Notes under the pieces: generated by a model
What the model saw: the letters and a program-made list of their open reading frames with translations, nothing else
Told to the model about the DNA's origin: nothing
Database searches by the model: none
Source: Rebecca billardiae RCC1528
Lineage: Eukaryota > Haptophyta
Length of the DNA: 64,000 bases
Direction: 5' to 3'
Assembly (NCBI GenBank): GCA_965240325.2
Contig: OZ251225.1
Span: 2,728,001 to 2,792,000 of the forward strand
Made by a program: the position numbers and the translations under genes
Shown here: in pieces, positions 51,028 to 60,829 of the stretch
Numbering within the stretch: position 1 is the first letter of the stretch
Layout of the letters: each line of letters starts with the position of its first letter

Positions 51028-52389
51028 TCACGCAATCGGCGCTGGACGAGGCGGCACCACTGTCGGCAGGATGACCTTGTCAGCCGGGCGTGGCATGAAA
51101 GTCGTGAGCGACTTGGCAAAGTCGAAGACGACCAGGTCGACGAACAGGAAGCCGATGGAGCCGAACATGAAGCTGTCCGGCGCCTCTTTCACCAGCCCCT
51201 CGTCCATCGGCCCAAACTCGTAGAGCTGTTTGAGCTGGTCGACTGCGATCGGGAGGCGAGAGACCGAGCCTCCCGGGCCAGCCATCACGATGTTGACAGT
51301 CCCTCCGGCGAGCGCACCGCCCCAGCCCGCACGCAGCGCCTGCATGAAGGCGGACGGAAACTTGAGCGACGACGCGCCCGTGTCCAAGATCGAGTTGTGC
51401 CCCGTACCCAAGACGCGAAACTCCTTGTTCACCACCGCGGCCCCGTCGACGACGACCTCAAAGCCCGTCACGTTGAGGACAAAGTAGCCCGAGAAGCTCG
51501 ACAGCACCGGGCCGATGCGCGCCTGCGGGTCGAAGTGCTCGTTGTCCTCCGCGGCGTCATCGAGGTACATCTGCCCTGCGCCCTCGCCGACGTGGCCACT
51601 CCAGTGCAGGGCGAGCTTGGAGAGCGTTGGGCTCCCCGACATGAGATCTCGCAGCGGATTGGGGCCGCCTGTCTCCATGCGGATGTAGTTTGGGCTCGAG
51701 TAGTCGGCGCAGTTGGCCAGCGTCACGAGCGAGTCGTCGCGGTAGAACTTGAATCGCGTGATCTCCCGGCCGCCGATCCCGAAGATGCCGTTGAGCCAGA
51801 CGCCGCCCCCCGCGGTGAAGCCGTCGTCGGAGCAGAGCATGAGGGCTGACTCCTTCATCACGCTCAGGAAGCCGCCCGGGGAGAGCGCGACCGAACCGCC
51901 GTCGGTGCTGGGCACGCTCGTCTGGGCCATGTGGAAGTAGTAGCCCCACCAGCCGCTGAGCCCAGAGCCATACGACAGGCAAGCGATGGCTGGCCGCATC
52001 TCGCCTTGGACCTCAGCCTTGTAGCGCCCCTCCGGCGCGTACTGCGCGAGCGGCTCGAACGGCTTCCGCGAGCAGAAGGCGAGATTCGCCGAGCCGGCGT
52101 CGACCATGGTCCACTGCGGGGAGGTGCTCACTGGAGGGGAGCCCGCGCTGGTGGTCACCGGCACGAGGAAGGCCCAGCCCCAGAAGTCGGCGCCGGGCGT
52201 CGTGATCGCCTGCGGCGGGATCCACATCGGCTGCACGTTCATCGCGATGTGGAGGCTCCCAGGGCCGGACGCCGCGAGGCGCGAGGGCGGATCTGAGCGC
52301 GCGCCGCGCAGGGCCACCACGCAGAGGACGGTCGCTGCCGCGACGGCGAGCCCCGCTGCGCAGGACGCCGCTGCGCGCGGCAGCGCCAT
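51028..52389 (-). CDS. Pepsin-fold (A1) aspartic protease-like protein
   Basis: A protein of 453 residues with an N-terminal signal anchor (AAASCAAGLAVAAATVLCVV). Two half-domains of the pepsin type are visible. The first active-site motif reads MVDAGSANLAFC (Asp97), with Ala in place of the usual Thr/Ser after Asp. The second reads SILDTGASSLKFP (Asp336) and is canonical. GGGVWLNGIFGIGGREI is the usual flap-side Gly segment. The C-terminus has the hydrophobic FMFGSIGFLFVDLVVFDF strand pair. Several Cys are present. Both catalytic Asp are kept, but DAG could weaken activity. The protein is likely secreted or vacuolar. I used the first in-frame ATG, 52389. Confidence 0.7.
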   Translation of the reverse strand: MALPRAAASCAAGLAVAAATVLCVVALRGARSDPPSRLAASGPGSLHIAMNVQPMWIPPQAITTPGADFWGWAFLVPVTTSAGSPPVSTSPQWTMVDAGSANLAFCSRKPFEPLAQYAPEGRYKAEVQGEMRPAIACLSYGSGLSGWWGYYFHMAQTSVPSTDGGSVALSPGGFLSVMKESALMLCSDDGFTAGGGVWLNGIFGIGGREITRFKFYRDDSLVTLANCADYSSPNYIRMETGGPNPLRDLMSGSPTLSKLALHWSGHVGEGAGQMYLDDAAEDNEHFDPQARIGPVLSSFSGYFVLNVTGFEVVVDGAAVVNKEFRVLGTGHNSILDTGASSLKFPSAFMQALRAGWGGALAGGTVNIVMAGPGGSVSRLPIAVDQLKQLYEFGPMDEGLVKEAPDSFMFGSIGFLFVDLVVFDFAKSLTTFMPRPADKVILPTVVPPRPAPIA

Positions 52390-52749
52390 CGGGCCGACCG
52401 ATCGGCGGCGCGAAAAGCGAGCGGGACTTATTCGACCAAAGTCCAAAGGACGACCATATTATCAAATCTCCAAATCAACTAATCAAGCAAGGGCCGTGAT
52501 CAAATTGAAAATACCCACGATGGCTTGATGAGGCTGTCCGCCCGGTTGACCAAGGCCCTTGGGTTGACAGTCTCCTCGGTACCTCTCCGACTCAGACGGG
52601 CTTTGCCGAGGTTGTCGAGGTTTGTCGAGGTTGCCGAGGTGGCGAAAACGTAGCAACCGACCCATCCGACCTCAAAGGTATTCATGACAGTCTTGATCAA
52701 TGACTGACGGGTCATCGTCAAACTCAAAGCAGTGGGAGCTACTGCGGCG

Positions 52750-54804
52750 TCACTCGTAGAAGGCAGCGTCCACGTCGGGCGGCACGGGAGCAAAGCCGCC
52801 GAGCTCGTGCGACGAGAGATCCACAGGCGCCCAGGGCCCGGCGGCCCGGCCACCCGCCGGCCCCGTGCTCGGCCGCCGGAGCGGTGCGATCGCCGAGCGC
52901 GCGCCACTTGGCGGCCGCCCTGGGCGCGACGGCTCCCGCGCCGGCTCGCTGTGCTGCCCGAGCTGCCCGCCCAGCGCCGGGCATCGATGGGCGAGACGCA
53001 CGACCGAGCCGCGCGGCCCGACGGCCGAAGGGTCACCGGCCAGCCCGTCAGGGATGACGGAGGGCGTGAGCGGCGGTGCGGGCACCCCGCTCACCCATCG
53101 CTCACGCGGGACGATGTTGGACTCTCGCGCCCCCGCAGCCGCGCGGGCTGCGGCTGCGCTCGAGAAAAGCCGTGCCCGCCCGCGCGCCGGCGCCATCGGC
53201 GGGGGCAGAGCCCCGGCCGTGGCTGGTCGAAGCGCATCGAGCGGCGAGACGACCGGCGGGCGCACGGCACGGCTGGCCGAGCGCGTCTTTTGCCTCGACA
53301 GGCGCGCGGCCACCACCCCGTGCGTACCCGCTTCGGCAGAGGCGCGCGTGAGGTGCGCGGAGCCCACGCGCGACGGTTGCAGCGACGGGCCCACAGACGT
53401 GGCCCGGGAGGGCGCGGGCGGCTGCAGGTACGGCTCGATGAGTCGCTGCAAGGGCGGCCACGTCGGGAGGGGCACGGTACCCTCGCCCGGCGTCGCGGCG
53501 AGCGGGATGAGCTCGTTCGCGACGAGTCGCACGAACGATGGCTGCTGCGCCGCGGTCGCGGCCGATCCCTCCGCCTCGACCGCCAACAGCTGGCGGTCGT
53601 CGGCGCCGCCCGCATCCATCGCGCTGGCCGCGCGGCCGACGCTCTCAGCGTGCGCGGAGGGCGAGGCCAGCGACGAGCCGGCGTCGAGCTCGCTCAGCTG
53701 CTGCACCAGCCGCTGACGCAGCGCGTCGTTCGAGAGCACCCGCGGCGCCGAGAGCTTGGGCCCGCTCGGCAGGAAGGCACGGTGCGGCGCGCTGCTCAGC
53801 CGCGAGAGCTCAGCCTCGAGCGCGCTGCCCTCGGCCGAGTCCGCGCGCGCCGGCCACCACTGCGAGCCGCCGCGAGCGTGCGCGCGCACGCGCTGCGCCT
53901 CGCGCTCCTCTCGCCGCGAGAGCGCGACGTACATGCCGAACGGGCTGAGCGACGGCCCGCCCAGCTCGGACGGCATCACATCGCCCAGCCCGGAGTGATG
54001 GGCGCCGCCGCTCGTCGCCGGCCGCGGGCCGTCGACCGCCGGCGCCAGCGGGAGCGCGTGCTCCGCATCGGCGTGCGCGCGCACGTCCGCCGGTGCGGAC
54101 GTGGCTCGTGCCGCGAACGCATCCTGCGCATCGATCGCCGCGCTGCTCGCGGCGCCCGACGCACACGCAGCCGGCGGCGGAGAGCCGGCGGCGCCTAGTG
54201 CCTCAGGCGAGTGCAAGTGCACAGGGTGGCCGCCAGACATGTGCACGCGCGGCACCGTCGGGATGGGGACGGCGGCCCTGCCCGGCGGTCTGGATGGTGA
54301 GAGCACGCGCGAAGACGAGCGAGACGGACGCTGCTCCGGCGGCGGTGGCCCGCGCACTGCGTGCAATGCTGCGCCCGTGACCGCTCCTCGCGTGGCCAGC
54401 TCGTCATCCTCCTCCTCGTCGCCGTCGTCATGGATGATGCTCCGAGCTAGGCCGCCGAAGGCCGCCTCGACTTTGGCAAGCTTGCCGTGAGCCGCCTGCA
54501 GCTCGCGGCGCAGCTGGTCGCGCTCGTGGTTCGCGTGCTGCGCCTCGAGCAGCGTGCGCTGCAGCAGCAGCCGGCCCATCTCGACCTGCAGCTGCTGCGT
54601 CTCCAACTCATCGTGCTGCTGGCCGAGCTGGGTGACGAGCGCGTCGCGGTACTCGCTCAGGTTCTCGACCTGTGCGCGGAGCCTCGACGCCTCTGCGCGC
54701 GCATCCTCGCGCCCGGACGATGCTGTCGGCCGGGCGCCGAGGGACGGCGCCACCATCTCCCGCTTGCGAGCGGCTTGGGCTACGAACAAAAGCGTGATGC
54801 CCAT
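52750..54804 (-). CDS. Coiled-coil N-terminus, long disordered protein, function unknown
   Basis: 684 residues in one frame. Residues about 35-120 form a clear coiled coil (REDARAEASRLRAQVENLSE, LETQQLQVEMGRLLLQRTLL, HERDQLRRELQAAHGKLAKV), then an acidic patch (HDDGDEEEDDEL). The rest is Pro/Ser/Ala/Arg-rich and probably disordered, with no known domain, ending DVDAAFYE. The first ATG is 54804; Met17 (54756) is an alternative. The long single frame and consistent coiled coil argue for a real gene. The disordered part is harder to tell from GC-rich noise. Confidence 0.5.
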   Translation of the reverse strand: MGITLLFVAQAARKREMVAPSLGARPTASSGREDARAEASRLRAQVENLSEYRDALVTQLGQQHDELETQQLQVEMGRLLLQRTLLEAQHANHERDQLRRELQAAHGKLAKVEAAFGGLARSIIHDDGDEEEDDELATRGAVTGAALHAVRGPPPPEQRPSRSSSRVLSPSRPPGRAAVPIPTVPRVHMSGGHPVHLHSPEALGAAGSPPPAACASGAASSAAIDAQDAFAARATSAPADVRAHADAEHALPLAPAVDGPRPATSGGAHHSGLGDVMPSELGGPSLSPFGMYVALSRREEREAQRVRAHARGGSQWWPARADSAEGSALEAELSRLSSAPHRAFLPSGPKLSAPRVLSNDALRQRLVQQLSELDAGSSLASPSAHAESVGRAASAMDAGGADDRQLLAVEAEGSAATAAQQPSFVRLVANELIPLAATPGEGTVPLPTWPPLQRLIEPYLQPPAPSRATSVGPSLQPSRVGSAHLTRASAEAGTHGVVAARLSRQKTRSASRAVRPPVVSPLDALRPATAGALPPPMAPARGRARLFSSAAAARAAAGARESNIVPRERWVSGVPAPPLTPSVIPDGLAGDPSAVGPRGSVVRLAHRCPALGGQLGQHSEPAREPSRPGRPPSGARSAIAPLRRPSTGPAGGRAAGPWAPVDLSSHELGGFAPVPPDVDAAFYE

Positions 54805-54898
54805 GCACGCTCGCGAGGTCGGCTCAGCTGCCAGTATACGACGAGTAACAGCAACCTCACCCTCATTTATTTTTATTTATTCCTCAAACGCGACAATC

Positions 54899-55118
54899 AG
54901 CAGCCGCGGCTGCCGTCTGCCGCAGCTGCTCGCCGCTAGGTCGGCGGGCGGCGACATTGACTACGACCTCACCCTCATCCAAGTGCTCCGGACGGCGCTC
55001 GGCCGCGGCGGCATCTGCCGTCGCCGCCGCGTGCCCCAGGCCGAGGCGGTGCTCCATCCCGGCCCTGCTCCCTCAGAGGGGCAGGGCTGCGGGTGGCGCA
55101 TTGCCTGACCTGGTTGGA
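54899..55118 (+). repeat. Dispersed repeat R3, copy 1
   Basis: About 220 bp, closely related to 60391-60613 in opposite orientation. Shared blocks include ATTGACTACGACCTCACCCT, CGGCATCTGCCGTCGCCGCC and GCCTGACCTGGT. Confidence 0.85.
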
Positions 55119-55217
55119 AGGCGCGGCGGACGCATTCTATGTGTCTGCTGCACTCTGAGCCTGACGCTTGCCCGTTGCATACCACGTCGTTATATATATG
55201 CGACGCGATGATGACAT

Positions 55218-55290
55218 CTTTTTTTTCGTGCGTAGTCAGTCTTTGCCCTATAATCTCGCCTGCATGAGCTGTGTGCGTCTCTTATTCTTA
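55218..55290 (+). repeat. Long form of the dispersed motif, left of R1
   Basis: TTTTTTCGTGCGTAGTCAGT then CTTTGCCCTATAATCTCGCC and GAGCTGTGTGCGTCTCTTAT. It recurs at 57347-57425. Its usual TTAGTAAACTGTA end is replaced here by the start of R1. Confidence 0.85.
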
Positions 55291-55785
55291 TGGCGCACGG
55301 CCCCCCCCCCGAAAGGTCTGAGCGTGAGCGAAAGCCGGGGGGGGGGCGGCGCACGTGCTCCGCAAAATCAAAAAGAGGATGCGCGCAGGATTTTGGCGGG
55401 GATTTTTGTGGGTGGCATTAGGTGTGAGCGTACGTATGAGTAGATATCGCTGCCAATGATTGCGTTTGTAGTGGATGCTAATTTTAACGATAGTAACACT
55501 TAGGGGAATGCCGGGTGGAATAGCACATAACACCAGCCGTGTGTTCGAACATTCCGTCATAGTAAGATGCTTGAATCGTAAGAGCCTGAAACAGTGAAAC
55601 AGCTCGCCAACCATAGGAAAGAGAGGTTGAGTCAGATACTAATAGAACAATTCCCTCGCTGAATAGCACGGCCTTCTTGGCCCAATGCGGGTGGGATTCG
55701 ACATCTCTATCTGCGAGGATTAAGAGCTCTCTGATGAAAGAAGTGTGGTGAGTGTGTCCTAGACAGCCTGAGCGGAAAGGGCAAT
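55288..55785 (-). repeat. Dispersed repeat R1, right copy
   Basis: This is the reverse-complement relative of 37445-38077. It shares GGCGCACGGCCC, the G/C runs, CTGAGCGTGAGCGAAAGCCG, GCGTTTGTAGTGGATGCTAA and CGACATCTCTATCTGCGAGG. Confidence 0.85.
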
Positions 55786-57274
55786 AATTGCGATTGTCAT
55801 TCAAGATTCCTCACCCCTTATTGCAAACTGATTCCGAAGCCAATGCGGGTGTGATCGACGCGTTGTGCTATAAGAGCTCGTCTCGATCATTACAGTATTG
55901 CTACAAAAGGCGCTGCCACTGCCTTGGCCACTGGCCACGCAAACTCGACGCGGGCTCGCGAACAGGCGGGCAATGCACGCGATCGTTCAATCCGACAAGA
56001 CTCAGCGCAGGTGCGCGCAGATCTGCGGCGGGTCCCAACGGCCGTCGGCATCGCATTCGTGCCTCGTTCACCCCGCGCGCCCCGCCCTGCCATGCCTCTT
56101 CGGCCCAGTGCGTTTTCCAACCGAGCACGTCGTCACTCGGTCGCACGAACGCGGCCGTTGTCGACCGGCTCGTAGCTGACCATTCGCGCGCCCGCGCGCG
56201 CCACGCCGCACGCCGCGCAGCTGAGGCTCTCGGCATGTTCAGAAGTCGCTCGCCCAACCCTCACCGCTCACGCTCGCGCCGTCCATGACCATGGCCGAGC
56301 TGTGATGGCTGAGCCGCGTGCGGCGTGCTGACGGCTGCGCATGGCGGCGCGGCAAGCAGCGCGCAGATCTGCGGGCGACGCCGACGAGGCTGGCCGCTGG
56401 GCGAGTCCTCGCAGCACGAGCTGGACCGCGCACATCTATCTATTTTGCTCGCGACAGAGGCTGGGCGAGTCCTCGCAGCACGAGCTGGACCGCGCACATC
56501 TGTTTTGCTCTCGTCCGCCGGTCTCGAGTCACCATCCACGGCTTGACTGGCGCATGGGCGGGCGTTTGTTTGGCGCGCGAGCCGCGCGCTGACCGTGAGG
56601 AGGGGCTCTGGCGCTCACTCGACGGATGCCTGACCGTGCCTGACACGAGAGCCACAGGCTTAGATCTGCGAGCGGCGAGCCCGCGATGATGGCGAGTTGG
56701 CATATGCTACGGGCGACGCCGTGCTCCCCTCTCCGCGGGCTCTCGCCCGTGCTCGCAGTAGTCCTCGCGCTCCGGGCCGTCGGCCGACAGCACCCGCGGC
56801 GGCACCGACGCGCACAGCCATGCAGCGGCCCTCGCACCGAGTGCATCGACGCGGCGGCGAGGCTGACAGACAAAGGCGTGCAAGGAGCGGCTACTGCGGC
56901 TGCGGGAGGTCGTAGATAGACAGGCTCGAGCCGCGGCTGCTCGCGACGCTCTTCCCCGCAGCGAGCTCGTCCGACGCTGCGCCGATCCCGCCGAGCGCGC
57001 GAGGCTGTGCGAGGCTGAGACGGGCGAGCTGCCGAGTGCGATCTCCGCGCTGCGCGCGGCAGCGCGGCCACAGACAACAGGGCTGCCCGATGCGCACCGG
57101 GCGGAGGCGCTGCGGCTGCTGCGCGTCGAGTTCGACAGGCGGCGCAGCCCCCCGAGGCCCGGGCCGTCGACCGCGTCGATTCACGATTACTCGCGCCCGC
57201 GCCTCCTGCACGGCGACGTGCCGGGCGCAGCGCATCGTGATTCGGTGAAGAACGCGACGACTATTGCATACCAG
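55786..57274 (+). other. Repeat-bounded region with an exon-like 3' segment
   Basis: At about 56961-57277 a plus-strand frame reads ERARLCEAETGELPSAISAL and EALRLLRVEFDRRRSPPRPG before a stop, following an acceptor-like CTTCCCCGCAG. It has no ATG and could be the last exon of a gene or a captured fragment. A ~64-bp tandem duplication (GGGCGAGTCCTCGCAGCACG) lies at about 56398-56525. The family is not recognised. Confidence 0.25.
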
Positions 57275-57333
57275 TAGGGCCGTGCGCCCTCAACTTCGTT
57301 GTTTACTACCCGAAGATCGGCGTAGCCGATCAT
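57275..57333 (-). repeat. Dispersed repeat R2, right copy
   Basis: Reverse complement of 36207-36266, including the GATCGGC-TAC-GCCGATC hairpin and GGGCCGTGCGCCC. It lies at the far end of the block that starts with the R1 right copy. Confidence 0.85.
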
Positions 57334-57346
57334 TATAAGTGCTATC

Positions 57347-57477
57347 TTTTTTCTTCATACGTCAGTCTTTGCCCTAGTCTCGCGTGCCTGAGCTGTGTGC
57401 GGCTCTTATTCTGAGTGAACTGTATCTCGCCTGCGACTGAGAGCTGTGTGGGTCTCTTATTCTTAGTAAACTGTATA
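57347..57477 (+). repeat. Two adjacent copies of the dispersed motif
   Basis: A long copy (57347-57425) is followed directly by a second (57425-57477), each ending TCTTATTCTKAGTRAACTGTA. Confidence 0.85.
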
Positions 57478-57593
57478 CACTCACACTGCTGATCTATCTA
57501 GCTTACAATAAATGTAGCATCTAAGCTATTATCTTCGTTCGCGATGACTCTCATCGACTGCTTGTACTACTACTATTGCTTCCGGATACTGTG

Positions 57594-57594
57594 T

Positions 57595-57683
<89 letters not shown>
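57594..57683. repeat. (CTA)n microsatellite, about 29 units
   Basis: Pure CTA repeats, breaking down into CTAA variants at the right end. The rest of 57478-58857 is intergenic with more TA/GA/GT runs and no gene. Confidence 0.97.
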
Positions 57684-57684
<1 letters not shown>

Positions 57685-58574
57685 ACTACTACTACTAACT
57701 AAGCAGTACTCAGTAGTTCGATACTAATGCGATCGTCTGGCAGACTGCTGCATGGCAGACTCTATCTACTCACTACTCTATCTACTGGCCTACTGGATAC
57801 GACGGGAACGTTGTCTGAAGTCAGCTAACAGTAGCTACAGCACAGAATAATACGCGCGCGGTCGTGTAGTACTCTATTCGGCATGATCATGGACCAGGCA
57901 TCGTCAACTATATATATACATACACATATATATATATGTATATATATATAGAGAGAGATGAATAAAGCGCTCGGAATACAGACAGCACTCAGCAGCAGTG
58001 ACGATAGTCGATACTGACTATGATGAACAGCAGCGTCCAAAAAGCAGCAGCCGATTCCGATGTCTGTCCGCCTGCTATGACTACGAGAATGTATGACGAA
58101 CTGAGCGTCATCTAAGCTCTGTCTGTAAGCAGACACGCCGAGACGTCACTTAGAAAAGAATCAGCATTGGCAGTGCGAGTCAGCTTAGCGTGACTTAGTC
58201 CGACAGCGGGGCAACGACCGGCGGCCGCTGCTCATGCTGAGCTCAGGCTCGGCGACGGCTGACGCGGGTGTTGCATGTGCAGCAGTCCGCCTGCATCAAT
58301 GTATTTGTTTAAAAAAACACTCATTGACTAGCTACCCCATACTCATTCTATGATTTAACGACACAGGTAGGACGACGCGGGTCTCCTGATTCGTCGGCGG
58401 CAGTGCCCGATCGTCGAAACGAAGTCGGCGTTGGTGGCAGAGTCTCCGCAGAGCATAGCCCGCACCGCGATCGTAAAGCTACAGTACTACTACACTCCGC
58501 CGGTAACGTGACTGTAATATGTATTACAAATTACAATAAAAATCAACGTAGTACCCCCAGCATACAGATGAATG

Positions 58575-58579
58575 AATGG

Positions 58580-58626
<47 letters not shown>

Positions 58627-58667
58627 TATATATATAGATAGATAGTGTGTGTGTGTGTGTGTGTGTG

Positions 58668-58706
<39 letters not shown>

Positions 58707-58736
58707 TGTGTGTGTGTGTGTGTGAGTGTGTGTAAC
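58575..58736. repeat. Compound TA, GA and GT microsatellite
   Basis: TATA is followed by (GA)~21, ATAGATAG, and a GT run of about 100 bp with a few GAGT and CGT interruptions. Confidence 0.97.
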
Positions 58737-58857
58737 ATATATCTGCTCATTTTTATATTCGTTCATAATAACCGCGTCCGATCTAAGCTATACTGCCGAA
58801 GACTATGCAGTAGTTAAATACTGACTCGGGCACGCGCGGCGTCCTAGCTCGACCTCA

Positions 58858-60270
58858 TCACAGAGGCAGCTTCCACAAGCCGAGCACCCTCATGAAGTGT
58901 TCGTGTGGGCCAAATCGAGCCTGGGCCTGCGCGCTGTGGTTGAGCCGCCACTGCCAGCGATCTGCGTCCGGATCTGGGTCATCCGGTGCGGGCCCAGGCT
59001 TCTTCACGTCCAGCTGCATGTCGGGCGGCAGCGTCTCGTTAAGGATACTGCCGTCGTAGCCTATCGCGAGGATGGGCGGGCGCAAGGAGTACGGCTGGTC
59101 GAGAAGGTTCAGTTGCCAAAAAGAGCCAAAGCCCCTTCCTGGGATGAAGCCCTTGGCGGATTTCTTGTTCGTGCCGTACGGGAAGAACGTGGACAGGAAG
59201 TACTTGGCGCCCGACGCGTTCACCGCGCGCAGCACCTCGCCGACGCGCTCAGGCGAGAAGTGGAAGAGCAGGTCACGCATGATCACCAGGTCGGCCGGCC
59301 AGAGCCGCTGCTTCGCCACGTCAAACGGCATGAAGGAGACGCGGCCCGGCTCGCCAAAGACGCTGTCGAGCGCGTGCACGAGCTCGGGCACGAGGTCCAA
59401 CCCCGTGTACCGCACGCCCATCCGGCGCATCCGCGCCGCGCCAGGCGTGCCACTCGAGCTGTGCACCAGGCTGCGCATGTAGGAGAAGTCGCCGCACGGC
59501 ACGTCGACGATGGAGCGGATGCCGAGGCCCTCGACGATGGCGGGCAGCGCCGTGCGGATGCCAAAGGTCGCAAGCAGCGTGCTGCCCGGGCCGCTACCCG
59601 TCCAGAACGTGTTGCTCCCGCCATACGCCTGACTCGCAGACAGCCCGCTGCTCCGGGCGCGCGCCACGAGGTCCCCGTAGTACCTGGCGTACTTCTGTTT
59701 GGCATACAGAGCGTCTGCCGTTGTGTTGCGAGTAGCGCGGGTGGCGCGCAGCGCGAGCTCGTTGTCCACGCTGCAGTCCGCACCGCCGTAGCGCGTCAGG
59801 GGGTGCTGGCCCTGTTGGAGCGCGCACGCACACCGACCCTGCGACGTGCACACCCCGTGCTTCGGGCCAGAGCATGCATTCGGGTCACTCGGCTCGCACG
59901 TGCGCCGCGACGCTCGGTGCGGGCGCAGCAGCGACTCGAGCGATCGGCACGTGATGGCATCTCGCTCCAGATCACACGTCGGCACGCGCGTCTGCATGCA
60001 CGGAGAGCCATCACGCGGGCTCCGTGGGGCCACTGCCGACGAGTCGGGCGCGCACTGCGCCATGAAGGCCGCGCTCGTGGTGGTCGTCAACCGATTGACA
60101 CGCGCCTTCACCCCGGGGTCCCGGCACGCACCATCGAGGTGCGTGCTCATGAGCACCTGCCCGCGCACGAGCACTGCGCGAAGACGTTCGCACTCCTCGG
60201 CCTCGCCGGCAGCACGCCCGTTGGGCGTGCACGCGAGCACCGCGAGCAGCACCAGCGCCGACCGCCTCAT
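58858..60270 (-). CDS. EGF-like / SAM-methyltransferase-like protein, copy 1
   Basis: A protein of 470 residues starting with a signal peptide (MRRSALVLLAVLACTPNGRA). Residues about 125-166 form an EGF-like Cys cluster (CSGPKHGVC, CACALQQG). A class I methyltransferase-like domain follows: motif I IRSIVDVPCGDFSYM (about 252-265), YTGLDLVPELV (about 289-299) and LWPADLVIMRDLLFHFSPER (about 324-343), ending HEHFMRVLGLWKLPL. Family members transfer a methyl group from SAM; the substrate is unknown. A signal peptide plus an EGF-like unit suggests the secretory pathway, which is unusual for this fold. I chose the ATG at 60270 because it begins the signal peptide and matches copy 2. Open codons upstream belong to repeat R3. 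Confidence 0.7.
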   Translation of the reverse strand: MRRSALVLLAVLACTPNGRAAGEAEECERLRAVLVRGQVLMSTHLDGACRDPGVKARVNRLTTTTSAAFMAQCAPDSSAVAPRSPRDGSPCMQTRVPTCDLERDAITCRSLESLLRPHRASRRTCEPSDPNACSGPKHGVCTSQGRCACALQQGQHPLTRYGGADCSVDNELALRATRATRNTTADALYAKQKYARYYGDLVARARSSGLSASQAYGGSNTFWTGSGPGSTLLATFGIRTALPAIVEGLGIRSIVDVPCGDFSYMRSLVHSSSGTPGAARMRRMGVRYTGLDLVPELVHALDSVFGEPGRVSFMPFDVAKQRLWPADLVIMRDLLFHFSPERVGEVLRAVNASGAKYFLSTFFPYGTNKKSAKGFIPGRGFGSFWQLNLLDQPYSLRPPILAIGYDGSILNETLPPDMQLDVKKPGPAPDDPDPDADRWQWRLNHSAQAQARFGPHEHFMRVLGLWKLPL

Positions 60271-60390
60271 CTTCCTGGGGGGGGCGATTCCGGCGCCCAT
60301 GCGGATGCACGATCGATCGGATCGATACGTGTATGCTGGATTATTGCTGGTCGGGTTTAACCGCCTTCGTGTATTCCCGTGAAATTCCGA

Positions 60391-60613
60391 CCAGGTCAGG
60401 CAGTGCGCCATCCCCAGCCCTGCCCCGGCCCTGAGGGAGCGGGGCGGGATGGACTGGAGCACCGCCTCGGCCAGGGGCACGCGGCGGCGACGGCAGATGC
60501 CGCCGCGGCCGAGCGCCTTCCGGAGCACTTGGATGAGGGTGAGGTCGTAGTCGATGTCGCCGCCCGCCGACCTAGCTGCGAGCAGCTGCGGCAGGCGGCC
60601 GAGCCGCGGCTGT
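60391..60613 (-). repeat. Dispersed repeat R3, copy 2
   Basis: Reverse-complement relative of 54899-55118. It lies upstream of methyltransferase copy 1 but not of copy 2, so it was either inserted after the duplication or lost from copy 2. Confidence 0.85.
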
Positions 60614-60829
60614 CGCCCGTACTCCGTAGCTCACAGCCGCGCCCGCGTGGGCGCCTGGAACGGCCTGGATGAGGATTATGAGGTCGTAGTACTCGCGCCG
60701 CCGCGCGCCCGCGGCCAAGCGGCGCGCAGCTGAAGAAGACGAGGGGCTTAAGTTAATAAACATTGAAATCATCGATTAGCGTCTAGCCAACACGCGCGGC
60801 GGCGCCTCCATGGCTCGTCATCACCACAG

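Noticed and set aside
57594-57683. CTA array considered as a CRISPR-like repeat
   Set aside because: It is a simple trinucleotide microsatellite with no spacers, in a eukaryotic context.
58897-60360. 487-codon plus-strand frame opposite methyltransferase copy 1 (and its twin at 60869-62320)
   Set aside because: It recurs only because the genes beneath are duplicated. The translation lacks domain features.
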